Source: WHTB01 sp050699035 (GTDB taxonomy: Bacteria > Actinomycetota > Actinomycetes > Propionibacteriales > Nocardioidaceae). From it: 18,602 nt of DNA. Location: contig JBOHDE010000060.1 in NCBI GenBank assembly GCA_050699035.1, forward strand, positions 1-18,602, written 5' to 3'. A program made the position numbers and the translations under genes. Of the stretch, positions 1-7,261 are shown piece after piece; within the stretch, counting starts at the first letter, position 1; every line of letters begins with the position of its first letter. A model generated the notes under the pieces. The model had not been told where the DNA came from. It did not search any database and saw only the letters and a list, made by a program, of their open reading frames with translations.

Positions 1-1100
<1,100 letters not shown>

Positions 1101-1156
1101 CTGCGCATCATGCCGTGGCGCGTGCCCACCGACCCGGCTCGTCCCAGATCGTGTCG

Positions 1157-1861
1157 TCACGCCGAACGGTCGAGGGCTGCCTCGTCGAGGGCACGAGCGG
1201 TGACGTGGTCCGGCACGGGCACGCCCGGCGGGCTGTCCTGCGCGGTGACCGGCGGGTCGGTCACGACGCGGATCGGCAGCACGCCGGCCCAGACGCCACC
1301 GGCCTCGACGTCGAACGGCTCGTCGACCGGGTCGCCGCTGCGCACCTTCACCGACGCCTCGCGCAACGACAACGCGAGCACCGCCGTCGCGGCGAGCTCC
1401 TTGCGGGTGTGCGGGCGCATCGTGGGCGCACGGCCTGGCACCAGGTGCTCGATGATCAGGTCGAGGGCGCGCCGGCGCTCGGCGTCGTCGGTGACCAGTC
1501 GGGGCTGCCCGAGGACGACGGCCGACCGGTAGTTCGCCGAGTGGTGGAACGCCGACCGCGCGAGCACCAGCCCGTCGACGATGGTCACGGTCACGCAGAC
1601 CGTCTGGGTGGGTGCAGCCCGCAGGCTGTGTGCCGCCACCGACCCATGCAGGTAGAGCGTGCCGTAGGGGTCGTCGCCGGCCCAGTCGACGCCGTACGCG
1701 GTCGGGAGTACGCGTGGCGCGTCGTCGACCACGACACCGAGATGGCAGACCAGGCCGCCGTCGAGCGTGTCACGCAGCGCCGCCCGGTCGGACTGCGTGC
1801 GGTCGCGGCTGCGGACCGGTCGCGTCCGCGGGGTCGGGGAGAGCGGTTCGAGGTGTGCCAT
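1157..1861 (-). CDS. Pyridoxamine 5'-phosphate oxidase-family flavoprotein (COG3467/NimA-like)
   Basis: A 234-residue FMN-binding split-barrel protein, cytoplasmic with no signal peptide. Recognisable family segments run in order: an N-terminal SDRAALRDTLDGG helix, LYLHGSVAAHSLR, VCVTVTIVDGLVLARSAFHHSANYRS (histidine pair in the middle), LIIEHLVPGRAPTMRP, and a C-terminal VWAGVLPIRVV. This family resembles PNPOx and NimA nitroreductases; physiological substrates are mostly unknown, so neither PNP oxidation nor drug reduction is claimed. The chosen ATG at 1861 begins the conserved region; an in-frame ATG at 1888 would add nine residues. It is divergent from a MocR regulator, and the gap holds direct repeats resembling an operator, so control by that regulator is likely. 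The PLP-enzyme gene follows on the same strand. Confidence 0.82.
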   Translation of the reverse strand: MAHLEPLSPTPRTRPVRSRDRTQSDRAALRDTLDGGLVCHLGVVVDDAPRVLPTAYGVDWAGDDPYGTLYLHGSVAAHSLRAAPTQTVCVTVTIVDGLVLARSAFHHSANYRSAVVLGQPRLVTDDAERRRALDLIIEHLVPGRAPTMRPHTRKELAATAVLALSLREASVKVRSGDPVDEPFDVEAGGVWAGVLPIRVVTDPPVTAQDSPPGVPVPDHVTARALDEAALDRSA

Positions 1862-1895
1862 GACTCCAGGGTCGCCGATCAGTGGCATGCTGACA

Positions 1896-1928
1896 TGGTC
1901 CACTTCCCAGCAAGTTTGCCAGTCCACT
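1896..1928. promoter_or_regulatory. Candidate MocR/PdxR operator: two direct repeats
   Basis: Two copies of GTCCACT (reverse complement AGTGGAC) lie at 1898-1904 and 1922-1928, 24 bp apart in the same orientation, in the gap between the divergent flavoprotein and MocR genes. Read on the minus strand the wider boxes are AAGTGGACCA and AGTGGACTGG. They resemble the AAAGTGGWCTA-type PdxR box that I recall from Corynebacterium. Direct repeats of this spacing are typical for MocR dimers. I could not assign -35/-10 boxes with confidence. Confidence 0.5.
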
Positions 1929-1940
1929 ACGAAGGTACGG

Positions 1941-3332
1941 ATGCCCGTCGACCTCGTCATCACGCTCGACCGCACCTCGTCGGTCACGCTGGCCCAGCAG
2001 ATCGCGGTCGCCGTCCGTGGCGCGGTCGGCGACCGGCGACTGGCCCCTGGCGACCGGCTCCCCAGCTCGCGTGCGCTGGCGGCCGAGCTCGGCGTCGCGC
2101 GGATGGTCGTGCAGCAGGCGTACGACCAGGTGGTCGCCGAGGGCTGGGCCGAGAGTCGCCGAGGCGCCGGCACGTACATCGGCAACGTCGCGACGCTTAC
2201 GCCACCGCCGGCCCGGTCTCCCGTCCGGGCCGCGGCGACCGAGGGCGCCAAGTCGATCTCGCTCCGCCCGGGTGTGCCCTGGGGCGAACGGACCGCCAGC
2301 GCCGCGTGGCGGCGGGCCTGGCGGACGGTGTCCGCGACGCCGATGCCGGCCGGCTATCCGGACGCCCAGGGGCTGCCGGGGCTGCGCGACCAGGTCTGCG
2401 CCTATCTCGGCCGCGCCCGCGGCATCGCCACCACTCCGGACGAGCTGGTGATCACGTCGGGCTCCGCCCATGGCTTCCGACTGCTGCTGGACTCGTTGGC
2501 GGAGCCATCCTGGCGGGTCGCGGTCGAGAACCCGGGCTACCGGTCGGCCGTCGCCGCCGTCCACGCACTGCGGCTCGCCCTCGTCGACGTACCCGTGGAC
2601 GAGCACGGCCTCGACGTCGACGCGCTGGCCGCGACGACGCCGGCGCCACAGGCGGTGTATGTGACGCCGTCGCACCAGCACCCGACCGGGGTGCCGATGT
2701 CGGCGTCGCGGCGGCATGCGCTGGTCGCCTGGGCGCGGCGGACCGGCGGGGTGGTCGTCGAGGACGACTACGACAGCGAATTCCGCTACGACGTCGCGCC
2801 GCTGCCCGCCCTGGCCCAGCTCGACCCCGAGCGCGTCGTCTACCTGGGCACGTCGTCGAAAACGTTCGGACCGGGGCTGCGGCTCGGCTGGCTACGCGCC
2901 TGCGCTGCCCGGGTCGAGCAGATCGTGGCGCACCGCGAGGCGGTCACCGACCTGCCGTCCTGGCCCGTGCAGGTGGCGTACTCGTCGCTGCTCGCGGAGG
3001 GATACGTCGACGTCGTCGTACGTCGCGAACGGCGGCGCTATGCCGACCGTAGTGCCCGGGTCTGCCGCGCACTGGAGCCGTTCGGCGCGGTGACGGGGCG
3101 CAACGCGGGGCTGCACGTCACGCTGCTGCTGGCACCGGGGGTCGACGTCGCAGTTCGGGACGAGGCCCGGGAGGCGGGCGTCGAGGTCCCGATCCTGGCA
3201 GAGTTCCGGCGCAGCGTCCGCGGCCCGGGTGGCCTGGTGGTCGGGTACGGCGGGGTGAGCGACCGCGAGCTCGACCGGGCACTCGACGTACTCACGTCTG
3301 CCCTGGCCCGCCGGACCGTCGACCGGACCTGA
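1941..3332 (+). CDS. MocR/PdxR-type transcriptional regulator (GntR HTH + aminotransferase domain)
   Basis: A 463-residue MocR regulator. Residues about 5-80 form a GntR winged helix-turn-helix (LAQQIAVAVRGAV, then APGDRLPSSRALAAELGVAR, then GAGTYI). After a linker, residues about 110-460 are a fold-type I aminotransferase domain with SGSAHGF, the EDDYDSEFRY segment, and the PLP lysine K307 in TSSKTFGPGLRLGW. Such proteins use PLP as an effector and often activate PLP salvage, GABA or taurine genes. The ATG at 1941 follows GAAGG and starts directly at the HTH domain; the open frame extends upstream into the neighbouring gene, but that part has no domain. The divergent PNPOx-family neighbour makes a PdxR-like role plausible but unproven. 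Confidence 0.88.
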   Translation: MPVDLVITLDRTSSVTLAQQIAVAVRGAVGDRRLAPGDRLPSSRALAAELGVARMVVQQAYDQVVAEGWAESRRGAGTYIGNVATLTPPPARSPVRAAATEGAKSISLRPGVPWGERTASAAWRRAWRTVSATPMPAGYPDAQGLPGLRDQVCAYLGRARGIATTPDELVITSGSAHGFRLLLDSLAEPSWRVAVENPGYRSAVAAVHALRLALVDVPVDEHGLDVDALAATTPAPQAVYVTPSHQHPTGVPMSASRRHALVAWARRTGGVVVEDDYDSEFRYDVAPLPALAQLDPERVVYLGTSSKTFGPGLRLGWLRACAARVEQIVAHREAVTDLPSWPVQVAYSSLLAEGYVDVVVRRERRRYADRSARVCRALEPFGAVTGRNAGLHVTLLLAPGVDVAVRDEAREAGVEVPILAEFRRSVRGPGGLVVGYGGVSDRELDRALDVLTSALARRTVDRT

Positions 3333-3337
3333 CACGA

Positions 3338-3373
3338 CGCAGCCCGCGCATCCGGTTGGATGCGCGGGCTGCG
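3338..3373. terminator. Bidirectional hairpin between convergent genes
   Basis: A perfect 16-bp inverted repeat (3338-3353 with 3358-3373) with a 4-nt GGTT loop. It lies 5 bp after the regulator stop and 13 bp beyond the DoxX stop, so it can serve both convergent transcripts. There is no U tract, as is usual for actinobacterial terminators. Confidence 0.85.
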
Positions 3374-3386
3374 AGGGCGTTGGCCG

Positions 3387-3890
3387 TTATTCCTTCTCCT
3401 CGGGTACGAACCGGGCGCCGAGCGCCTTGGCCGCGACGACCAGGCCGGCGGCGGCCAGCACGATGTCCTTGAAGACGTACTGGCCCTCGATGGTCGGTGC
3501 GCCCGGGAACAGGTCGCTGAAGAACAGCACCATCGGCGACATGATTCCCACCAACGAGCCGGCCAGCACGACCAGCCCGGCCTTCAGGAAGCGACCGGTG
3601 ACGAACGTGATGCCGATGAAGCACTCGGTGATCGCGGTCATCAGCAGAGCCATCCCGCCGGAGACGACGCCCAGGGTCAGGGTCTCGATGGTGCGTACGG
3701 CAAGGTCCTCGGCCGGGCTGACGCCGGGGAAGAACTTGAGGACGCCGAAGCCCAGGAACACCAGCCCGAGACTGACTCGGAGGATGCCGATGCTGTGACT
3801 GGCCAGCCACCGAGACAGCCGGCTGACTGCGTGCTCGACCACGCGTGCGGTCGTCTGCGTGGTGCTGGTGGTGATCTGCTCGATGGTCAT
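3387..3890 (-). CDS. DoxX-family integral membrane protein
   Basis: A 167-residue membrane protein with a polar N-terminus (Thr/Gln-rich, about 30 residues) and about four hydrophobic segments near residues 33-53, 75-96, 103-125 and 140-158. The pattern LRVSLGLVFLGFGVLKFFPG is the usual first-helix signature of DoxX-like proteins. DoxX relatives are linked to redox or quinone functions at the membrane (some associate with thiosulfate:quinone oxidoreductase or superoxide dismutase), but many, like this one, have no assigned substrate. GGAG lies six bases before the ATG at 3890, supporting the start. It is divergent from the next small membrane protein gene. No enzyme partner is adjacent. Confidence 0.75.
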   Translation of the reverse strand: MTIEQITTSTTQTTARVVEHAVSRLSRWLASHSIGILRVSLGLVFLGFGVLKFFPGVSPAEDLAVRTIETLTLGVVSGGMALLMTAITECFIGITFVTGRFLKAGLVVLAGSLVGIMSPMVLFFSDLFPGAPTIEGQYVFKDIVLAAAGLVVAAKALGARFVPEEKE

Positions 3891-4167
3891 GTCCTGCTCC
3901 GTTCGGTGAGGTGGGGCAACTACGAGCAGCGTCGCCGTCCGGCAGGTGCCCCGTCGTCAGCCGAGGAGCGACACCAGCCGTACGCAATCGGGCGCACCTA
4001 GGTCGGACCCGGTAGGCCGTCGGACGTACCTGAGTGGCGTGTCCGGCGCGGTGGCGTACGCAGATCCACGTAGGCCCGGAGCCGCGCGTCGGCGGACGAC
4101 CCGGCATCGATGCGACGCCACGATGTGGGTGCAGATGAGCACCGACTCAGACGAGCGAGGACCCGAC
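3891..4167. other. Divergent intergenic region with two small palindromes
   Basis: A 277-bp gap between the divergent DoxX and small membrane protein genes, expected to hold both promoters. I see no convincing -35/-10 pair. Two short perfect palindromes, ACCTAGGT (3996-4003) and GCATCGATGC (4104-4113), could be operator half-sites but may be chance. An open frame runs through the gap into the downstream gene, but it is arginine-rich, lacks any domain, and looks non-coding. Confidence 0.35.
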
Positions 4168-4731
4168 ATGGAATCCACACCGACGCGCAGCACGGCCCGC
4201 TGGCCGCTCGGCCGGCGGACGAGGCGAGCCGTCCTCGTCGTGCACATCGCCTCCGCCGGCGCGTGGATCGGCATCGACGTGGTGATGGGCATGTTCGTCT
4301 TCACCGCGTTGTTCTCCGACGACCCGGCCACCCAGTCGTTGTGCTACCAGGCGCTCGAGCTGTTCGCGATCTGGCCGCTGTTCACGACCGGCATGGTCTG
4401 CCTGGTCAGCGGCATCCTGCTCGGCCTCGGCACCAAGTACGGCCTGGTGCGGTTCTGGTGGGTCGCGGTCAAGCTGGTCCTCAACCTGGCGCTGAACACG
4501 CTCGTCCTGGTGTCCCTGCGGCCGGGCATCACCGAGGTCGCGGAGAGCGGGCGGCGGATCGCCGACGGCCAGTCGGTCGTGGTGTCGGCCGGCGACATGG
4601 TCTTCCCGCCGATCGTCTCGCCGACTGTGCTGATCATCGCCGTGGTGCTGTCGGTCTACAAGCCGTGGGGCCGCATCCGGAAGCGTCCGACCGTCCAGCA
4701 GCCCGAGCCAGTCACTGCCACTTCCCGTTGA
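4168..4731 (+). CDS. Small four-helix membrane protein (DUF2269-like), function unknown
   Basis: A 187-residue protein with a basic N-terminus and about four membrane segments near residues 23-47, 62-87, 92-113 and 145-167. The first helix contains LVVHIASAGAWIGIDVVMG, with a histidine and a W-I-G motif also seen in DUF2269-like and CopD-like membrane proteins, where the histidine may bind a ligand; that comparison is tentative. The C-terminal tail is basic then polar. I chose the ATG at 4168 because GAGGA precedes it by six or seven bases; in-frame ATGs at 4123 and 4135 lack such a site. The last codons and the TGA fall inside the large palindrome at 4724. No function is claimed. Confidence 0.72.
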   Translation: MESTPTRSTARWPLGRRTRRAVLVVHIASAGAWIGIDVVMGMFVFTALFSDDPATQSLCYQALELFAIWPLFTTGMVCLVSGILLGLGTKYGLVRFWWVAVKLVLNLALNTLVLVSLRPGITEVAESGRRIADGQSVVVSAGDMVFPPIVSPTVLIIAVVLSVYKPWGRIRKRPTVQQPEPVTATSR

Positions 4732-4790
4732 GTGTGACGAGTTGGTCGCGACACGCCGGCGTGTCGCGCCAACTCGTCACACTCAACGGG
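4724..4790. terminator. 67-bp near-perfect palindrome, bidirectional terminator or REP-like element
   Basis: The left arm 4724-4757 and right arm 4758-4790 are complementary over 33 bp, with one bulged T in the left arm (within GTTGGTCGCG) and essentially no loop. Both convergent genes end within it: each reads CGT-TGA (Arg, stop) from its own arm. It must fold into a very stable hairpin in either transcript, so termination is likely. Its length and symmetry exceed a normal terminator and suggest a dispersed REP-type palindrome. Confidence 0.85.
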
Positions 4791-6513
4791 GGAGTGGGGT
4801 GGGGGGCCGCCGGGCGTGCAGGAGGAGGAGCGCGAGTACGGCGGCGACGAGTGCGCAGCCGGCCGCACCGGCGAACACCGCGTGCAGCTGGGCCAGGCCG
4901 GCGTCCTTGAGCGCGGAGGTGTACGCCGGGCAGTTGCCGGGCGTGTCCGGGCACAGCACGTCGGGCTTGGCGATGCCGGACTCCACGGCGTAGAAGCGGG
5001 CGAGCCCGATCGTGGTGAGACCGGAGATGCCGACCAGCATGCCGACCATCCGGGCGACCACGACCAGGGCGCTCGCGACGCCGTGGACGGCCGACGAGGT
5101 CGCGGCCAGCAGGGCGGCGTTGACCGGTGCGATCGCCAGGCCGAAGCCGAGGCCGCCGAGCACCAGGGTCACGGTGGCCCCGGCCCCGGACAGCGACTCG
5201 CGGTCCCACTGGGTCATCGCCGCGAAGCTCGCCGCCGCCGCCAGCATGCCGACCGCGGTCAGCGGAGCCGCCGAGAACCGGCGGACCAGGTAGCCGCCGA
5301 GCAGGGCGCCGACCGGCAGCGCCGCGAGGAACCGCACGAGCATCAGCGCGGCACCGAGCTGCGAGTCGGGATGGACCGTCAGCCGGGCGAAGATCGGGAC
5401 GTCGACCAGGGCGGCGATCAGCGCGGCACCGACGAAGAAGCTCACCGCGAGCGATCCCCACGCGGCCGGGGCTCGCAGCGCCCGACGGGGCACCAACGGA
5501 TGCCGGGCGCGGCGCTGCCGCCAGACGAAGCCGGCCGTCGCCAGCGCCGACCCGAGCAGCAGCCACGGGCCGAGCGGCGAGAACACCGCGACCTCCGGGT
5601 CGGCGGTGGCGAACGCCAGGACGACACCCGCCAGCGCGAGGCCGAGCAGCAGCGCGCCGAGCAGGTCGGTCGAGCGCGCGAGGTCGCCTGCGGAGCGCAG
5701 GTCGAGCAACGGGTGCGCAGCGGTCAGCTCGCGAACCAGCCAGCCGGCGGCGACCGCCAGCGTCGCGAGCCCGAGCGGCGACCACCACAGCGAGGAGCCG
5801 ACCATCGGGACCCAGGCCAGCCCCCAGGTCACGTGCGACGCCAGCAGGTCCGGCCTGCCGAGCAGCAGCCCGAAGACCAGCAGCGCGAGTCCGAGGGCCA
5901 CTACACCGGGTATGTCACGAGGCCGGGCCCACCCGTCACGGCGGCCGGCGACGGCGATCGCCACCGCCAGGACCAGGCCGACCGCCAGGTTGATCCAGAA
6001 GATGGCCGGCCACCGCCACACCGCCAGGACCAGCGCACCATACAGCGGGCCGAGGACGCTGCCCAGCTCCTGGACCGCGCCGACGACGCCGAGCGGCACC
6101 CCGCGGCGGTCCGCCGGCCAGATGTCGGCCACCAGCGCCATCGTCGCCGGCACCAAGCCGCCGCCGCCGAGCCCCTGGAGGAACCGGCCCAGCACGATCG
6201 TGGTCAGGTCGAGCGAGGCCGCCGTCACCAACGAGCCAAGTGCGAACACGACCAACGAGAAGACCAGCACGGGAAGGCGCCCGCGCAGGTCGGCGACCCG
6301 GCCGATCAGGGGCAGCATCGCGACGTAGCCGAGCAGGAAGCCGGAGATGATCGGGGCGGCCCGCTGCAGCTCGTCGATCGACAGCCCGACCCCGGCCATC
6401 ATGTCCGGCAGGGCGAGCACGACGACATAGGTGTCGGCGGCGGCGAAGCCGACGGCCACGCACGCCAGCGCCAGCGTCGTGCGTGGCGTCGACGGCGCCT
6501 CGGTCTGGGTCAC
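4783..6513 (-). CDS. MFS transporter, DHA2 family, P55-like
   Basis: A 576-residue, probably 14-helix major facilitator protein of the inner membrane. Visible motifs are D27 in helix 1 (DTYVVVLALPDM), motif A GRVADLRGRL at residues 71-80, and an antiporter motif C-like GAVQELGSVLGPLYG near 145-159. A long extracytoplasmic loop before the last helix contains two cysteines (LCPDTPGNC) that could form a disulfide. The start is GTG at 6513: an in-frame TGA lies five codons upstream, so nothing longer is possible. An lprG-like lipoprotein gene lies directly upstream in the same direction; in mycobacteria lprG and the MFS gene p55 (Rv1410c) form an operon that moves triacylated lipids to the outer envelope and affects drug tolerance. 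A role in lipid export is therefore inferred; drug efflux is the alternative. Confidence 0.85.
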   Translation of the reverse strand: MTQTEAPSTPRTTLALACVAVGFAAADTYVVVLALPDMMAGVGLSIDELQRAAPIISGFLLGYVAMLPLIGRVADLRGRLPVLVFSLVVFALGSLVTAASLDLTTIVLGRFLQGLGGGGLVPATMALVADIWPADRRGVPLGVVGAVQELGSVLGPLYGALVLAVWRWPAIFWINLAVGLVLAVAIAVAGRRDGWARPRDIPGVVALGLALLVFGLLLGRPDLLASHVTWGLAWVPMVGSSLWWSPLGLATLAVAAGWLVRELTAAHPLLDLRSAGDLARSTDLLGALLLGLALAGVVLAFATADPEVAVFSPLGPWLLLGSALATAGFVWRQRRARHPLVPRRALRAPAAWGSLAVSFFVGAALIAALVDVPIFARLTVHPDSQLGAALMLVRFLAALPVGALLGGYLVRRFSAAPLTAVGMLAAAASFAAMTQWDRESLSGAGATVTLVLGGLGFGLAIAPVNAALLAATSSAVHGVASALVVVARMVGMLVGISGLTTIGLARFYAVESGIAKPDVLCPDTPGNCPAYTSALKDAGLAQLHAVFAGAAGCALVAAVLALLLLHARRPPTPLPR

Positions 6514-6528
6514 GGGACGGTCACTGCG

Positions 6529-6561
6529 TCATCACTGGGTCATCATTGGGTCATCATTGGG
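6529..6561. repeat. 11-bp tandem repeat at the lprG/MFS junction
   Basis: Three head-to-tail units: TCATCACTGGG (6529-6539), then TCATCATTGGG twice (6540-6550 and 6551-6561), with a partial unit before them. On the coding strand each unit reads CCCARTGATGA. The repeats overlap the last codons and stop of lprG and lie just before the GTG of the transporter. Because 11 is not a multiple of three, the TGAs and ATGs fall in all frames. Confidence 0.9.
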
Positions 6562-7246
6562 GCGCGGTGATCTCGACCGGCTCGTCGCTCACGTCGAGGG
6601 TGACGTCGTACGTGACGTCGGCCGCGCCCTCGTAGAACGGCCCGGCGATGGTGGCGGTGTCGACCTGGTCGCCGTCGTCGAGCGTGAACGTCACGTCGAA
6701 GCTGCCGGACGGGTCTGCGGTCGGGAACAGCTCGCTCATCGTCGCACCGTCCACGGTGCCGGTGAACTCGGTGACGACCGTCTCGCCGTCGCGGCGCTCA
6801 CCGGCCTCCTCGACCTCGGTGGCCGAGGTGAGCAGGGACGAGAGGCCGCCGTCGGAGCTGATCAGCGCGGCCGGGTCGGGGGCGCCGTACGACTCCGCGT
6901 CGATGACCACGAACTCGGACGTGAAGGGGAGCTGCGCCCACACCTTGCCGTCGACCGCGACCACCTCGGCCCTTCCGGCGAACCCGGAGGCGCTCACCTC
7001 GATGCTGCCCTCGAAGGCGGGCGCGTGACTGCCGGTGCCCTCGGCGCTGAGCACCCCGTCGACGCCGTCGGGCAGCTGCTCGGTGTCGAGCGTGAGGTCG
7101 ATGCTGTCCGCGGCGTCGAGGGTCTCCTTCGCCGCCGCCAGCCGGTCGGCCGGGTCGGTCTCCGGCTCCTTGTCGTCGTCGCCGGTGCACCCGGCGAGCA
7201 GGGCGATCGCAGCGACCGGCGCCACCAGGTAGCGAGCTGTACGCAC
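6554..7246 (-). CDS. lprG: LprG/LppX-family envelope lipoprotein
   Basis: A 230-residue secreted lipoprotein, close to the roughly 236 residues of mycobacterial LprG. The signal peptide VRTARYLVAPVAAIALLAGC ends in the lipobox LLAGC with lipidated Cys20, followed by an acidic linker (GDDDKEPETDP). The rest matches the LprG/LppX fold: an LAAAKETLDAADSIDLTLDTE start, then alternating beta strands with GFAGRAEVVAVDGKVWAQLPF and the SSLLTSATEVEEAGERRDGETVVTEFTGTVDG region. Relatives carry triacylglycerides or glycolipids in a hydrophobic cavity. GTG at 7246 is chosen because GAGAGGT lies eight bases upstream and the signal peptide begins there; the longer open frame overlaps parC and has no signal. 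The MFS gene follows, consistent with an lprG-p55 operon. Confidence 0.85.
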   Translation of the reverse strand: MRTARYLVAPVAAIALLAGCTGDDDKEPETDPADRLAAAKETLDAADSIDLTLDTEQLPDGVDGVLSAEGTGSHAPAFEGSIEVSASGFAGRAEVVAVDGKVWAQLPFTSEFVVIDAESYGAPDPAALISSDGGLSSLLTSATEVEEAGERRDGETVVTEFTGTVDGATMSELFPTADPSGSFDVTFTLDDGDQVDTATIAGPFYEGAADVTYDVTLDVSDEPVEITAPQ

Positions 7247-7254
7247 GGGCGGGG

Positions 7255-7261
7255 ACCTCTC
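7255..7261 (-). promoter_or_regulatory. Shine-Dalgarno of lprG overlapping the parC stop
   Basis: GAGAGGT on the minus strand, eight bases before the lprG GTG. Its first bases overlap the parC TGA (7260-7262), so ribosomes ending parC would be placed at lprG. This decides the lprG start and suggests translational coupling. Confidence 0.65.

Noticed and set aside
4816..6570. Long plus-strand open frame antisense to the MFS gene
   Set aside because: It encodes an Arg/Gln/Asp/Gly-rich product without domains or signals, as expected for the reverse frame of a very GC-rich gene. The minus strand gives a clear 14-helix MFS protein with family motifs.
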